Program-made: the position numbers and the translations under genes
Part shown: in pieces, positions 45,202-53,834 of the stretch
Layout of the letters: the number at the start of each line of letters is the position of its first letter
Position numbering within the stretch: position 1 is the first letter of the stretch
NCBI RefSeq assembly: GCF_903969135.1
Contig: NZ_LR824569.1
Location: forward strand, 372,001 to 436,000
DNA: 64,000 bases
Source: Chryseobacterium sp. JV274
GTDB lineage: Bacteria > Bacteroidota > Bacteroidia > Flavobacteriales > Weeksellaceae
Direction: 5' to 3'
The notes under the pieces: model-generated
Told to the model about the DNA's origin: nothing
The model's input: only the letters and a program-made list of their open reading frames with translations
Database searches by the model: none

Positions 45202-46623
45202 TTATTTCAAATAAATTTTTTTCGCAAGATTTCCAACCTGTCTGAGTTTTGCTTGTGTATCTTCCGACCACGGAAGTCCTATGCAGAGTCTCATACAGTT
45301 TTCAAACTGCTCCTGAAAGGTAAACATTCTTCCGGGAGCAATACTTATATTTTGCTTGATGGCCATATCGTATAGTTCTGTTGTCCGTATCTTTTTGTCA
45401 AATTCTACCCATAAAGATAATCCTCCCTGTGGACGGCTGGTTTTGGTACCTTCCGGGAAAGCTTCTGCAATGGTCTGAACATAGTTCTGATAATTGTTTT
45501 GCAGGGTTCTGCGGAGCTGCTGTAGGTGTTTTTCATATTTTCCTGATTTCAGAAAGTTGGCTACAGCTTCATTAACAATTGAAATAGAGGACGTGGAATG
45601 CAGGAGCTTAAGCTTCATGATTTTGTCTTTATACTTTCCAGGAGCAATCCAGCCTACACGATATCCCGGAGCCAAAGTTTTTGAAATGGAACTGCAATAC
45701 AGTACATTTCCGTTTTTATCAAAAGATTTACAACATTTTGGGCGCGTAGAGCCGAAATAAAGATCTCCATAGACATCATCTTCAATCAGTGGAATGTTGT
45801 TTTCCGAAAGTATTTTTACAATTTCTTTTTTATTTTCATCAGGCATACAGCTTCCCAAGGGTGAATTGAAGTTCGGAATGAGCAGGCAGATGTCTATTTG
45901 GGGAATTACTTTTTTTAAAGCCTCAATTTCTATTCCGGTAGTAGGGTGTGTAGGAAGTTCCAATACTTTTAAACCCATTCCGTTTGCCAGCTGTAGAATT
46001 CCCGGATAGCAAGGGCTTTCAATAGCAATTGTATCGCCGGGTTTTCCTAATGCCATTAAGCAGAAAGACAAAGCATTCATTCCGCCATTGGTAGTAATCA
46101 GGTCGTTTTCACTCAGATTTCCTCCCCATTGTAAAGAACGTATGGCAATCATTCTTCTTAATTTCAGGTTTCCCTGAAGTTCTTCATATTCAGTACCTCC
46201 TTCTTTTAATTCCCTGATAGCGTTTACGATTTCTTTTTTCAGTTTTGCCTGAGGTAAAAGATCTCCTGACGGAATTCCAATAGAGAAAAAAGTAAGGTCT
46301 TTTTTACCCATATTTTCATATACTTTACTGATCAGTTCATCCGGTTCATCATTATTGGCGATCAATGAAGGACGGCTCACTTCCGGCAAAGGAAGTTTTG
46401 CGGATAATAACTGACTCACAAAATAACCGGATTGCGGTTTGGATTCTACCAAAGACTGGGATTCCAGTTCCAGGAAAACACGCTTGGCGGTATTCATACT
46501 TACCTGATGTTCATGGCATAGCATTCTTACCGAAGGAAGCTTATCTCCGGCCTTTAAAATACCATTCCTGATCTGTCCTGCAATTCCGTCTGCAATTTCT
46601 GTGTATAAAAATTCTTTGTTCAT
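45202..46623 (-). CDS. MocR-type GntR/aminotransferase regulator (first)
   Basis: 473 residues. A winged GntR helix-turn-helix (about 1-75, with GDKLPSVRMLCHEHQVSMNT) is fused to a fold-type I aminotransferase-like domain. The PLP lysine lies in CSSISKTLAPGYRVGW, and the substrate Arg region is near the end (NCMRLCIGLPW). MocR regulators usually sense PLP or an amino compound and control the divergent gene, here an EamA exporter. Two direct repeats between the genes are candidate binding sites. Confidence 0.9.
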   Translation of the reverse strand: MNKEFLYTEIADGIAGQIRNGILKAGDKLPSVRMLCHEHQVSMNTAKRVFLELESQSLVESKPQSGYFVSQLLSAKLPLPEVSRPSLIANNDEPDELISKVYENMGKKDLTFFSIGIPSGDLLPQAKLKKEIVNAIRELKEGGTEYEELQGNLKLRRMIAIRSLQWGGNLSENDLITTNGGMNALSFCLMALGKPGDTIAIESPCYPGILQLANGMGLKVLELPTHPTTGIEIEALKKVIPQIDICLLIPNFNSPLGSCMPDENKKEIVKILSENNIPLIEDDVYGDLYFGSTRPKCCKSFDKNGNVLYCSSISKTLAPGYRVGWIAPGKYKDKIMKLKLLHSTSSISIVNEAVANFLKSGKYEKHLQQLRRTLQNNYQNYVQTIAEAFPEGTKTSRPQGGLSLWVEFDKKIRTTELYDMAIKQNISIAPGRMFTFQEQFENCMRLCIGLPWSEDTQAKLRQVGNLAKKIYLK

Positions 46624-46630
46624 ATTTCAA

Positions 46631-46679
46631 ACTGTGCTCATGCAAATATACAAAACTGATACTGTGTTTATCAAATTAT
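46631..46679. promoter_or_regulatory. Direct repeats between MocR and exporter genes
   Basis: Two 19-bp words beginning ACTGTG (46631-46649 and 46661-46679) agree at 14 of 19 positions and are 30 bp apart. They overlap the MocR -7 box and lie just before the exporter -7 box, as expected for MocR sites. Confidence 0.5.
46643..46650 (-). promoter_or_regulatory. -7 box of the first MocR gene
   Basis: TATATTTG on the minus strand matches TAnnTTTG, 20 bp before the ATG. Confidence 0.6.
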
Positions 46680-46685
46680 CCTTTT

Positions 46686-46693
46686 TAATTTTG
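46686..46693 (+). promoter_or_regulatory. -7 box of the EamA exporter
   Basis: TAATTTTG matches TAnnTTTG, 27 bp before the ATG. Confidence 0.6.
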
Positions 46694-46719
46694 AACCATC
46701 AATTAAAAGTTTCGATACA

Positions 46720-47604
46720 ATGATAACAAAACAAATATCAAAAGATGAAAATATAAGCGGATGGATCAACGGCTTTATAGGGGTAGTATTATTTAGCGGT
46801 GGTTTGCCTGCTACCAAATTAGCTGTCATGGAAATGAGTCCGACCTTTGTGACGATAGTTCGTGCAGCTGTGGCAGGGATATTAGCTCTTATCGTATTAT
46901 GGCTGGGTAAAGAAAAACGTCCCGTTAAAGAGCAGTTAATTCCTTTGCTCTTGGTTTCTCTTGGCTGCGTGGTAGGTTTTCCGCTTTTGTCAGCACTGGC
47001 TCTTCAATACCTTACTTCGGCTCATTCTATTGTATTTTTGGGAATGCTTCCTTTGGCAACCGCTATATTCGGAGTTTTCCGTGGGGGTGAGAGGCCTCAT
47101 CCTATATTTTGGTTTTTCTCCATTGTTGGAAGTCTTTTAGTGATTGGATATGCAGTTTCACAAGGAATATCTGCTTCACCCATTGGCGATATTCTGATGT
47201 TGCTGGCAGTTATTTTATGCGGTATGGGCTATGCTGAAGGGGCAAAATTATCCAAAACATTAGGGGGCTGGCAGGTGATTTCCTGGGCTTTGGTACTGGC
47301 ATTGCCTGTTATGATTCCTTTATTCTTTATTTATTTCCCTGAGGATATTGGGAGTGTTAGTTTCCAGGGATGGTTTGGAATGGCTTATATTTCTCTTTTC
47401 AGTATGTTCATTGGTTTTATATTCTGGTATAAAGGATTGGCGCAGGGTGGTATTGCTACTGTGGGACAGCTCCAGCTGCTTCAGCCTTTCTTTGGCCTTG
47501 CATTGGCTGCCTGGCTTCTTCATGAGCAGGTGAGTATGGGAATGCTGGGTGTGACAGTAGGAGTGATATTATGTGTTGTAGGAACTAAGAAATTTGCGAA
47601 ATAA
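46720..47604 (+). CDS. EamA-family (DMT) exporter
   Basis: 294 residues with ten hydrophobic segments in two repeated halves, typical of EamA drug/metabolite transporters. Examples are GGLPATKLAVMEMSPTFVTI in the first half and GFIFWYKGLAQGGIATVGQL in the second. Members export amino acids, vitamins or other small metabolites. The divergent MocR regulator points to an amine, amino acid or PLP-related substrate. It is followed by a strong terminator. Confidence 0.9.
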   Translation: MITKQISKDENISGWINGFIGVVLFSGGLPATKLAVMEMSPTFVTIVRAAVAGILALIVLWLGKEKRPVKEQLIPLLLVSLGCVVGFPLLSALALQYLTSAHSIVFLGMLPLATAIFGVFRGGERPHPIFWFFSIVGSLLVIGYAVSQGISASPIGDILMLLAVILCGMGYAEGAKLSKTLGGWQVISWALVLALPVMIPLFFIYFPEDIGSVSFQGWFGMAYISLFSMFIGFIFWYKGLAQGGIATVGQLQLLQPFFGLALAAWLLHEQVSMGMLGVTVGVILCVVGTKKFAK

Positions 47605-47945
47605 TTAAAAATATATTGAGAATGACAACCCAATAATTCTTTTGGAACTCCATATAGAAAGCCCCGTTTCATACAGAAACCGGGCTTTTGCTTTAATAAT
47701 CAAAGCGTTGTGTTGAATTGCAGTGTTTTTTGATTGCAAAATATTGTGTATAAAGCTGATTTTTTGATGAGTTTAGATCAATAAGCTTAAAATTGATTGA
47801 AATTAATGATTTATTTAACTTTATTTAACATTATGGCCAATAATTAAGGTGCGGTTTTTGCATGCAGTTAGAAATCGATTGCCAATACTATTTTTACTGA
47901 GACTAAGAGGATAGGAAGAAGAAAACAATTCCAAAAAAGGCTATT
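47605..47945. other. Upstream region of the Crp/Fnr tandem
   Basis: 341 bp. After the exporter terminator it has an AT-rich part with a doubled ATTTAAC word near 47815-47830, and no perfect TAnnTTTG box. No reading frame or palindrome of note was seen. Confidence 0.4.
47657..47689 (+). terminator. Terminator of the EamA exporter
   Basis: A stem AAAGCCCCGTTTC/GAAACCGGGCTTT with a short loop, followed by TTGCTTT. Confidence 0.85.
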
Positions 47946-48542
47946 ATGGTTATCGACGAAAATATTTTGATTTCAGCGGGAGCAGAAACGAGACATTATA
48001 CCCCTTCAGAAACTATTTTCCGTGAAGGGGACATTAGTAATTACTATTACCAGATTATTAAAGGAGAGGTAAAACTCAATAATTATAATGAGGAAGGGAG
48101 AGAATTTATTCAAAATATTTTATCTGACGGAGAAAGTTGTGGAGAATCTATACTTTTTATAGAAAAACCTTATCCTATGAATGCTGAAGCCATTACAGAA
48201 TGTACTGTTTTAAGGCTTCATAAAACTCTTTTTTTTAATTTACTGAACCAATCTCCGGAATTATACATGGAAGTAAGTAACTTCCTTTCCGAACGACTTT
48301 ATTATAAATTTGTCATGATGCAGAATCTCTCGTCTCAAAATCCTTCTATACGGCTGAGGGGATTAATGGATTATCTTAAAAGTTCTCAAAAGGATCTGAC
48401 TCCTTATTCTTTTTTGGTTCCGTTAACGAGACAGCAGATGGCAAGCCTTACAGGTCTGTGTGTGGAAACGGCTATAAGAACCATCAAACATATGGAAAGA
48501 GATAAAATTGTGAGAATTGAAAATCGTAAAATTTTATACTAA
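47946..48542 (+). CDS. Crp/Fnr-family regulator (tandem copy 1)
   Basis: 198 residues. Cyclic-nucleotide-like sensor domain with IFREGDISNYYYQIIKGEVKL and NILSDGESCGESILF. The dimer helix is followed by a winged HTH (TRQQMASLTGLCVETAIRTI). It is a paralogue of the next gene: the HTHs agree closely and the phrases SQNP..RL.GL.DYLKS recur. No iron-sulfur cysteine pattern is seen, so it is not an Fnr-type oxygen sensor by that mechanism. It is probably co-transcribed with the second copy. Confidence 0.9.
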   Translation: MVIDENILISAGAETRHYTPSETIFREGDISNYYYQIIKGEVKLNNYNEEGREFIQNILSDGESCGESILFIEKPYPMNAEAITECTVLRLHKTLFFNLLNQSPELYMEVSNFLSERLYYKFVMMQNLSSQNPSIRLRGLMDYLKSSQKDLTPYSFLVPLTRQQMASLTGLCVETAIRTIKHMERDKIVRIENRKILY

Positions 48543-48598
48543 TCTAATTTAAAGCATACTATTTGTAAATTTTTTTTTATTTAAAAACTAGTGAAGTT

Positions 48599-49213
48599 AT
48601 GAAGACAATAAGCTGCATGAATATTGATGAAAATCTTCTGTACTCTTTTGGTGCAGAAGACAAAGACTATAAAAAACAGGAATCAGTTTTTAGAGAAGAG
48701 GATCATGCATTATATTATTTTCAGATTGGTGAAGGAAAAGTAAAATTGAATAATTATAATGAAAACGGAAAAGAATTCATTCATAATATTCTGGGCAAAA
48801 AACAGAGCTTTGGAGAAGCAATGCTTTTTCTCAATCAGGATTATCCAATCAATGCTATATGTCTTGATGATTCCCGAATAATAAGACTTCCCAAAAATAA
48901 TTTCTTTGAAATGATCAGGCAGCATCCGGATCTTTCTCTGGAAATGAATGCCTGCCTTTCACAGGAAATTTTTTATAAATTAAAAATGATGCAGAGCCTT
49001 GCATCGCAAAACCCTATGCAGAGGCTGAAAGGGTTACTGGATTATCTTAAAAGCTATCATGATGAAGACTGTCACCAGTGTTTCCATATTGCATTTACAC
49101 GTCAGCAGATTGCCAATCTTACAGGCCTGCGTGTGGAAACAGTGATCAGAACTTTAAAAAAAATGGAAAAAGAAGGGAGCATCACTTTAAAAGACCGCAA
49201 AATTTTATATTAA
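48599..49213 (+). CDS. Crp/Fnr-family regulator (tandem copy 2)
   Basis: 204 residues. Same layout as copy 1, with VFREEDHALYYFQIGEGKVKL in the sensor domain and TRQQIANLTGLRVETVIRTL as HTH. A CHQCFHI segment between sensor and HTH adds two cysteines not found in copy 1. The near-identical recognition helices suggest both copies bind the same DNA. A Crp/Fnr-type palindrome lies 13 bp after its stop, at the promoter of the stress genes. Confidence 0.9.
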   Translation: MKTISCMNIDENLLYSFGAEDKDYKKQESVFREEDHALYYFQIGEGKVKLNNYNENGKEFIHNILGKKQSFGEAMLFLNQDYPINAICLDDSRIIRLPKNNFFEMIRQHPDLSLEMNACLSQEIFYKLKMMQSLASQNPMQRLKGLLDYLKSYHDEDCHQCFHIAFTRQQIANLTGLRVETVIRTLKKMEKEGSITLKDRKILY

Positions 49214-49225
49214 TATTCGATTAAC

Positions 49226-49239
49226 ATGACTCAGGTCAT
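49226..49239. promoter_or_regulatory. Crp/Fnr-type operator ATGAC-TCAG-GTCAT
   Basis: A perfect 5+5 palindrome with 4-bp spacer. Its centre is about 41-42 bp upstream of the start predicted from the -7 box at 49262, the class II activator position. The genes of two Crp/Fnr regulators lie directly upstream. Confidence 0.6.
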
Positions 49240-49261
49240 AAAAAAGTGAATTATTCTGACG

Positions 49262-49269
49262 TATATTTG
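49262..49269 (+). promoter_or_regulatory. -7 box of the DUF892/catalase region
   Basis: TATATTTG matches TAnnTTTG. There is no TTG at -33, which suits an activator-dependent promoter. The leader to the DUF892 ATG would be about 310 nt. Confidence 0.55.
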
Positions 49270-49520
49270 GTAAAGAATTATTCGATACCATTCCTAAGAC
49301 CTCAATAAAGGCACGCAAAAAGCATTTGCTTTTATCATCATTTTAAAATTACCGAGACTCAATTGTTTCCGTCTAATATTAGTCACGGGCTGCAATACAC
49401 ATCACTAAATAGTAATAGTAAAAATTCAGTTATGAACACTAGAAATTCAAGAAAATCGTAGTTCAAAAGGCCAGACATCCTACAGATTCGGAGGCAGACA
49501 TAATTCATAATTCTTTTTCC

Positions 49521-49558
49521 GGGATTGCCTTTTTAGACCTATATAAAGAGGTAATCCC
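49521..49558 (+). promoter_or_regulatory. Leader hairpin 24 nt before the DUF892 gene
   Basis: A 14-bp stem (GGGATTGCCTTTTT with AAAGAGGTAATCCC) with two G-U pairs and a 10-nt loop. The G-U pairs make it more stable as RNA than as a DNA palindrome, so it is more likely an RNA element. The rest of the 369-bp gap has only an 8-codon frame near 49432. Confidence 0.5.
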
Positions 49559-49582
49559 ATTAATACAAACACCATTTACACC

Positions 49583-50170
49583 ATGCCCAATAAAATATTA
49601 GAAACCAATAATTCAGTTTCTGCCACCCAGAAAAGAACTGCAGATAAGACGACTGTCAACAAGGATGAAATGAAAAATGCCCCGCTTCACAAATTCTTTG
49701 TAAGTGCCCTGAAAGATATTTATTATGCTGAAAATGCCATTCTTGAAGCATTGGAAAAAATGCAGGAAGCCGCTACCACCGCAGAACTGAAGGATGCCTT
49801 TGAAGATCACCATCTTCAGACCCAAAAGCATGTAAAACGTCTGGAAAAAGTTTTTAAACTTATTGATGAAAAGCCCGAAAAAAAGGAATGCAAGGCTATA
49901 AAAGGAATCATTGAAGAAGGTGAAGAAGTCATCAAATCTACAGAAGATGGCTCTGCAACAAGAGATGCTGCATTAATTATTGCTGCACAAAAAGTAGAAC
50001 ATTACGAAATTGCAACGTATGGCGGACTTGCACAGCTTGCGATTACCATGGGACATGATAAAGCCGCCAATCTCCTTGAAAGAACACTTCAGGAAGAAGA
50101 AAACACCGACTCGCATCTTACAGATATTGCAGAAGCATCCATCAATTTTGATGCAGAACAGGAAGATTAA
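49583..50170 (+). CDS. DUF892 (YciF-like) ferritin-fold stress protein
   Basis: 195 residues. A Lys/Thr-rich N-terminal tail (about 1-30) precedes the four-helix bundle, with LHKFFVSALKDIYYAENAIL, LKDAFEDHHLQTQKHVKRLE, KVEHYEIATYGGLAQLA and LLERTLQEEENTDSHLTDIAE. The Glu and His residues are spaced for a di-iron site. YciF-type proteins are induced in general, osmotic and oxidative stress, with an unclear biochemical role. It heads the stress genes downstream of the tandem Crp/Fnr regulators. Confidence 0.9.
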   Translation: MPNKILETNNSVSATQKRTADKTTVNKDEMKNAPLHKFFVSALKDIYYAENAILEALEKMQEAATTAELKDAFEDHHLQTQKHVKRLEKVFKLIDEKPEKKECKAIKGIIEEGEEVIKSTEDGSATRDAALIIAAQKVEHYEIATYGGLAQLAITMGHDKAANLLERTLQEEENTDSHLTDIAEASINFDAEQED

Positions 50171-50181
50171 AAGTATACAAT

Positions 50182-50213
50182 AAGCCATGTAGCTTGTTCT
50201 ACATGGCTTGTTT
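50182..50213 (+). terminator. Hairpin after the DUF892 gene
   Basis: A perfect 11-bp stem AAGCCATGTAG/CTACATGGCTT with a 6-nt loop. The T run is short (GTTTC), so it may be a partial terminator or an mRNA-stabilising hairpin between DUF892 and the next gene. Confidence 0.6.
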
Positions 50214-50218
50214 CAACC

Positions 50219-50536
50219 ATGAAATCAAAATATATGGATGGCCAGAAAATAATAAAAACGCTGAGACACAAAGATTTTATAAAAATCACCCACTCAGGAA
50301 CATGTTTTGGGGACGGAGCAGCAATCTATGCCAAAGAAATAAAAGAAAATATATTTCTTTTATTCATTATCCTGAAAGATATTGATATTGAAAGTATACA
50401 GGCATTAATTGCTCATTTTGACTGCTTCAACAGTATCGGATTAAAAGAGCCGGAACAGATCATGTTTTATCTGTCTATCAAAGATAAAAATGACCTCCAT
50501 TATTTTGAGCAATATTTAAAAGCTTCTCATAACTAA
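50219..50536 (+). CDS. Small protein of unknown function
   Basis: 105 residues, soluble, alternating beta and alpha (KDFIKITHSGTCFGDGAAIY, then ENIFLLFIILKDIDIESIQA). No known motif is seen. It begins just after the hairpin that follows DUF892 and ends 14 bp before the next small gene, so it is likely part of the stress cluster. Composition and clear spacing support a real gene. Confidence 0.6.
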   Translation: MKSKYMDGQKIIKTLRHKDFIKITHSGTCFGDGAAIYAKEIKENIFLLFIILKDIDIESIQALIAHFDCFNSIGLKEPEQIMFYLSIKDKNDLHYFEQYLKASHN

Positions 50537-50550
50537 TACCTTTTTTGAAT

Positions 50551-50928
50551 ATGATATTTGAAAACGACACTTTACAACATTCAGGGTTGAATGATAAAAA
50601 TAATGCTCTAGAAAATGAGTCTTTATTTCCGCTTATTATCAATTCTTACGGAGTTACAGCTTTTCTGATCAAATCATTGGAAAAGATTAAAAACAATGCT
50701 CAGTGTGAGGTTCTGAAAAGAGTAATAGATGCTTATATGGAAGAATATATCCTTCATATCCGTGAGTTTCATACCAAAAACAGCATGGAAAGCACTGATA
50801 TGGATGATGAAATAAGATTTGAATCCCCGGATTTCACTTTGTATGCTAAAACAGCCTACTATAAAGTACTGAAGGAGGAAGAATATATCAACAGGCTTCT
50901 TGAAATTCTGGAAAAAAAGGCAGATTAA
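50551..50928 (+). CDS. Small helical protein of unknown function
   Basis: About 125 residues from the ATG at 50551. A TTG two codons earlier is also open. It is all-helical and Glu/Lys-rich. The wording PLIINSYGVTAFLIKSLEKI and EEYILHIREFHTKN resembles a ferritin-like or DUF892-like bundle without the full set of ligands. It lies between the DUF892 region and catalase. The relation to DUF892 is a guess. Confidence 0.6.
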   Translation: MIFENDTLQHSGLNDKNNALENESLFPLIINSYGVTAFLIKSLEKIKNNAQCEVLKRVIDAYMEEYILHIREFHTKNSMESTDMDDEIRFESPDFTLYAKTAYYKVLKEEEYINRLLEILEKKAD

Positions 50929-50982
50929 TTCTGCAGAATATTTCCTTATCTCACTGCTTTGAACACCAACCACAAAAAGATT

Positions 50983-53121
50983 ATGAATATGGAAACCAAC
51001 AAACACAACAAAAAAGCAGAACAGCTGGATGTACATAGTACTTCCAATGAAAATGAAAAACTGACCACCAATCAGGGTTTAAAGATTAATAATAATCAGG
51101 ATTCTTTAAAAGCCGGAGAACGCGGCCCTTCATTACTGGAAGATTTTATTCTGAGAGAAAAGATTACCCACTTTGATCACGAAAGGATTCCCGAAAGAGT
51201 AGTGCATGCAAGAGGTTCCGGTGCCCATGGCGTTTTTAAACTTAACAAAAGCCTTGCAGCCTATACCAAAGCAAAATTTTTAACAGAACTGGGAAAAGAA
51301 ACACCTGTTTTTGTAAGATTTTCAACTGTAGCAGGAAGTAAAGGGAGTACAGATCTCGCAAGAGATGCAAGAGGTTTTGCGGTGAAATTCTATACTGATG
51401 AAGGAAATTATGATTTGGTGGCCAATAATATACCTGTGTTTTTTATTCAGGATGCTATGAAATTTCCGGACCTTGTACACGCTGTAAAACCGGAACCAGA
51501 TAATGAAATTCCGCAGGCCGCTTCGGCACATGATACATTTTGGGATTTTATTTCACTCATGCCTGAAAGTATGCACATGATTATGTGGGTGATGAGCGAC
51601 AGAGCTATTCCGAGAAGTCTGAGAATGATGGAAGGCTTCGGGGTACATTCTTTCAAATTCATTAATGAGGAAGGAAAAGTACATTTTGTGAAATTTCATT
51701 TTAAACCAAAATTGGGAGTACACTCTGTAGCCTGGAACGAAGCTCAGATTATTTCAGGAGTAGATTCTGATTTTCACAAAAGAGACCTTTGGGAAGCCAT
51801 TGAAAACGGTGATTATCCTGAATGGGATTTTGGTGTACAGCTGATTCCTGAAGAAGACGAGCACAAATTTGATTTTGATCTTCTTGATCCTACCAAACTG
51901 GTTCCTGAAGAAGAAGTGCCCGTAGAAATGGTAGGAACATTAACCCTGAACAAAAATCCGGATAATTTCTTTGCAGAAACGGAACAGGTAGCTTTTCATC
52001 CCGGACATATCATTCCCGGAATAGATTTCACGAATGACCCGCTGCTGCAGGGAAGATTATTTTCATATACTGATACTCAGCTGTCAAGACTGGGATCACC
52101 CAATTTCCATGAAATCCCGATTAACAGGTCTATCAATACCGTTTATAATAATCAAAGGGACGGACACATGAGACAGCAGATTGTCAAAGGAAAAACGAGC
52201 TATGAACCCAATTCCATAGGAGGTGGATGTCCTTTTCAGGCGATGATGTCTGAAGGAGGTTTTGCTTCCCAGCAGGAAAGAGTTTCTGGGGTAAAGATCA
52301 GGAAAAGAAGCAAAAGCTTTGTAGATCATTATTCACAGGCTAAACTATTCTACAACAGCCAGTCGACACCGGAAAAAACTCACCTTCAGAATGCATTGAT
52401 CTTTGAATTGTCTAAAGTGAATCGTCCTGAAATTAGAGAAAGAATGGTAGGGCAGCTGGCTTTTATTGATATGTCTTTGGCCTGGAGGGTTGCAGAAAAA
52501 TTAGGGGTAGAAGTCAAAAAATTAGAATGGCCCAACCAAAGTTTGCCGGCAGACAGTAATATTGTAGAGCTTCAGAGCGAAGAAAGGGACCCTAATACAA
52601 AAACTTCTGATGCTTTAAGCATGAGACATACCGTTAAGAATACGATTAAAAGCAGAAAAATAGGATTTATTCTGGCCAATGGTGCTGATGGAGGAGCTGT
52701 CAGCGATCTTAAGGCAAAACTTGAAGCAGAAGGTGCCAAAGTTGAATTGATTGCGCCAAGTCTTGCTCATATAAAAACCAATGACGGCACAGACCTGACC
52801 CCGAAACATTCTCTGACCAATACAGCCAGTGTCTGTTTTGATGCACTTTATATCTGTTCAGGTGCGGATTCGGTAAAAGAACTGATGATTTCAGAAAATA
52901 AACATCATGTGCTGCACTTTATCAATGAAGCTTACAGACATTGTAAGGCAATTTATTTCGGTACAGATACACAGGCTCTTTATCATCATTCTAATGTATC
53001 AGCCAAACAACATGATGATCCTGGAATCATTACATGGGAAGATGGAAATCCTGCAGATAAATTTATTAATGCTATTGCCCAACACAGAGTATGGGATCTT
53101 GAAATGGAGAGAAATTCATAA
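50983..53121 (+). CDS. Large-subunit catalase (HPII/KatE type)
   Basis: About 712 residues from the ATG at 50983. A TTG at 50959 would add eight. A clade 2 haem catalase: distal His in [34 protein letters not shown], the substrate-channel and haem-pocket segments, proximal Tyr in [15 protein letters not shown], and a C-terminal flavodoxin/DJ-1-like domain (from about 550, [20 protein letters not shown]) found only in large catalases. It decomposes hydrogen peroxide to water and oxygen. It completes an oxidative-stress cluster with DUF892 and is followed by a terminator. Confidence 0.96.
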   Translation: MNMETNKHNKKAEQLDVHSTSNENEKLTTNQGLKINNNQDSLKAGERGPSLLEDFILREKITHFDHERIPERVVHARGSGAHGVFKLNKSLAAYTKAKFLTELGKETPVFVRFSTVAGSKGSTDLARDARGFAVKFYTDEGNYDLVANNIPVFFIQDAMKFPDLVHAVKPEPDNEIPQAASAHDTFWDFISLMPESMHMIMWVMSDRAIPRSLRMMEGFGVHSFKFINEEGKVHFVKFHFKPKLGVHSVAWNEAQIISGVDSDFHKRDLWEAIENGDYPEWDFGVQLIPEEDEHKFDFDLLDPTKLVPEEEVPVEMVGTLTLNKNPDNFFAETEQVAFHPGHIIPGIDFTNDPLLQGRLFSYTDTQLSRLGSPNFHEIPINRSINTVYNNQRDGHMRQQIVKGKTSYEPNSIGGGCPFQAMMSEGGFASQQERVSGVKIRKRSKSFVDHYSQAKLFYNSQSTPEKTHLQNALIFELSKVNRPEIRERMVGQLAFIDMSLAWRVAEKLGVEVKKLEWPNQSLPADSNIVELQSEERDPNTKTSDALSMRHTVKNTIKSRKIGFILANGADGGAVSDLKAKLEAEGAKVELIAPSLAHIKTNDGTDLTPKHSLTNTASVCFDALYICSGADSVKELMISENKHHVLHFINEAYRHCKAIYFGTDTQALYHHSNVSAKQHDDPGIITWEDGNPADKFINAIAQHRVWDLEMERNS

Positions 53122-53162
53122 GTATTAAAATACCTTTCACACCATATTAATATTTGGGTTTT

Positions 53163-53197
53163 GAAAGCTGCTGTTTTATTCATTCAGCAGCTTTTTG
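53163..53197 (+). terminator. Terminator of the catalase gene
   Basis: A 10-bp stem AAAGCTGCTG/CAGCAGCTTT with an 11-nt loop and a T run. Confidence 0.85.
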
Positions 53198-53254
53198 AAC
53201 CTCTCTTTTTCATTTCCTCAAGCTAATTTTAAACCTCATTCAAAATATAATATT

Positions 53255-53755
53255 ATGGAATTTCAACAAAATCTTCTTGAATATATAAGCCAGTCATTCA
53301 TGACCATTGACGAGACCATTTCCGTTGCAGAAAGTGTTACTTCAGGATGTTTACAGCTGGCTTTCTCACAGATGCCTAATGCTTCTATGTTCTATAAAGG
53401 AGGCATGACAACCTATTCTTTACCGGAAAAAGTAAGACTATTAAAAGTCAACAGACAGGAAGCTGAAGAATGTGACTGTGTTTCAGAAAATGTTGCAGAG
53501 ACCATGGCATTAAACGTTGCAAGGCTCTACGAATCGGATTGGTCTATTGCCACAACCGGCTACTGTACACCGAACCGGAGTTCCGGCTATAAAATTTTTG
53601 CATATTTCTCATTTTCCTATAAAGGGGAGATCATTCTGACTAAAAAGCTTGAACTTCACCCAAAAACACAAGCCCTGAATGCCCAGCTGTATTATACGGA
53701 ATTTATTCTGGGATGTTTTAAAAGTGAGCTCAACAGGCTTTTAATCTTAAAATAA
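53255..53755 (+). CDS. Stand-alone CinA C-terminal-domain protein
   Basis: About 166 residues from the ATG at 53255. A longer frame from 53195 crosses the catalase terminator and is unlikely. This is the CinA/PncC domain only: ISVAESVTSGCLQLAFSQMPNAS is the signature, and the usual GIAGPGG region is changed to SIATTGYCTPNRSSG. PncC deamidates nicotinamide mononucleotide. The altered glycine loop leaves activity uncertain. Its place after catalase suggests a stress-linked role. Confidence 0.82.
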   Translation: MEFQQNLLEYISQSFMTIDETISVAESVTSGCLQLAFSQMPNASMFYKGGMTTYSLPEKVRLLKVNRQEAEECDCVSENVAETMALNVARLYESDWSIATTGYCTPNRSSGYKIFAYFSFSYKGEIILTKKLELHPKTQALNAQLYYTEFILGCFKSELNRLLILK

Positions 53756-53834
53756 AATACTATCAGGTCTGAAGAATACACTTTTTGCAGCGATGACCAA
53801 CCTTTAAAGTGACAATACCTCATACTGAAACTCA

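Noticed and set aside
49290..49340. GGCACGC...TTTGC as a sigma-54 promoter before DUF892
   Set aside because: The spacing between the two halves is several bases too long for sigma-54.
53195..53254. Upstream extension of the CinA-like protein
   Set aside because: It would begin inside the catalase terminator with a non-ATG start, while the family-like N-terminus begins at the ATG at 53255.
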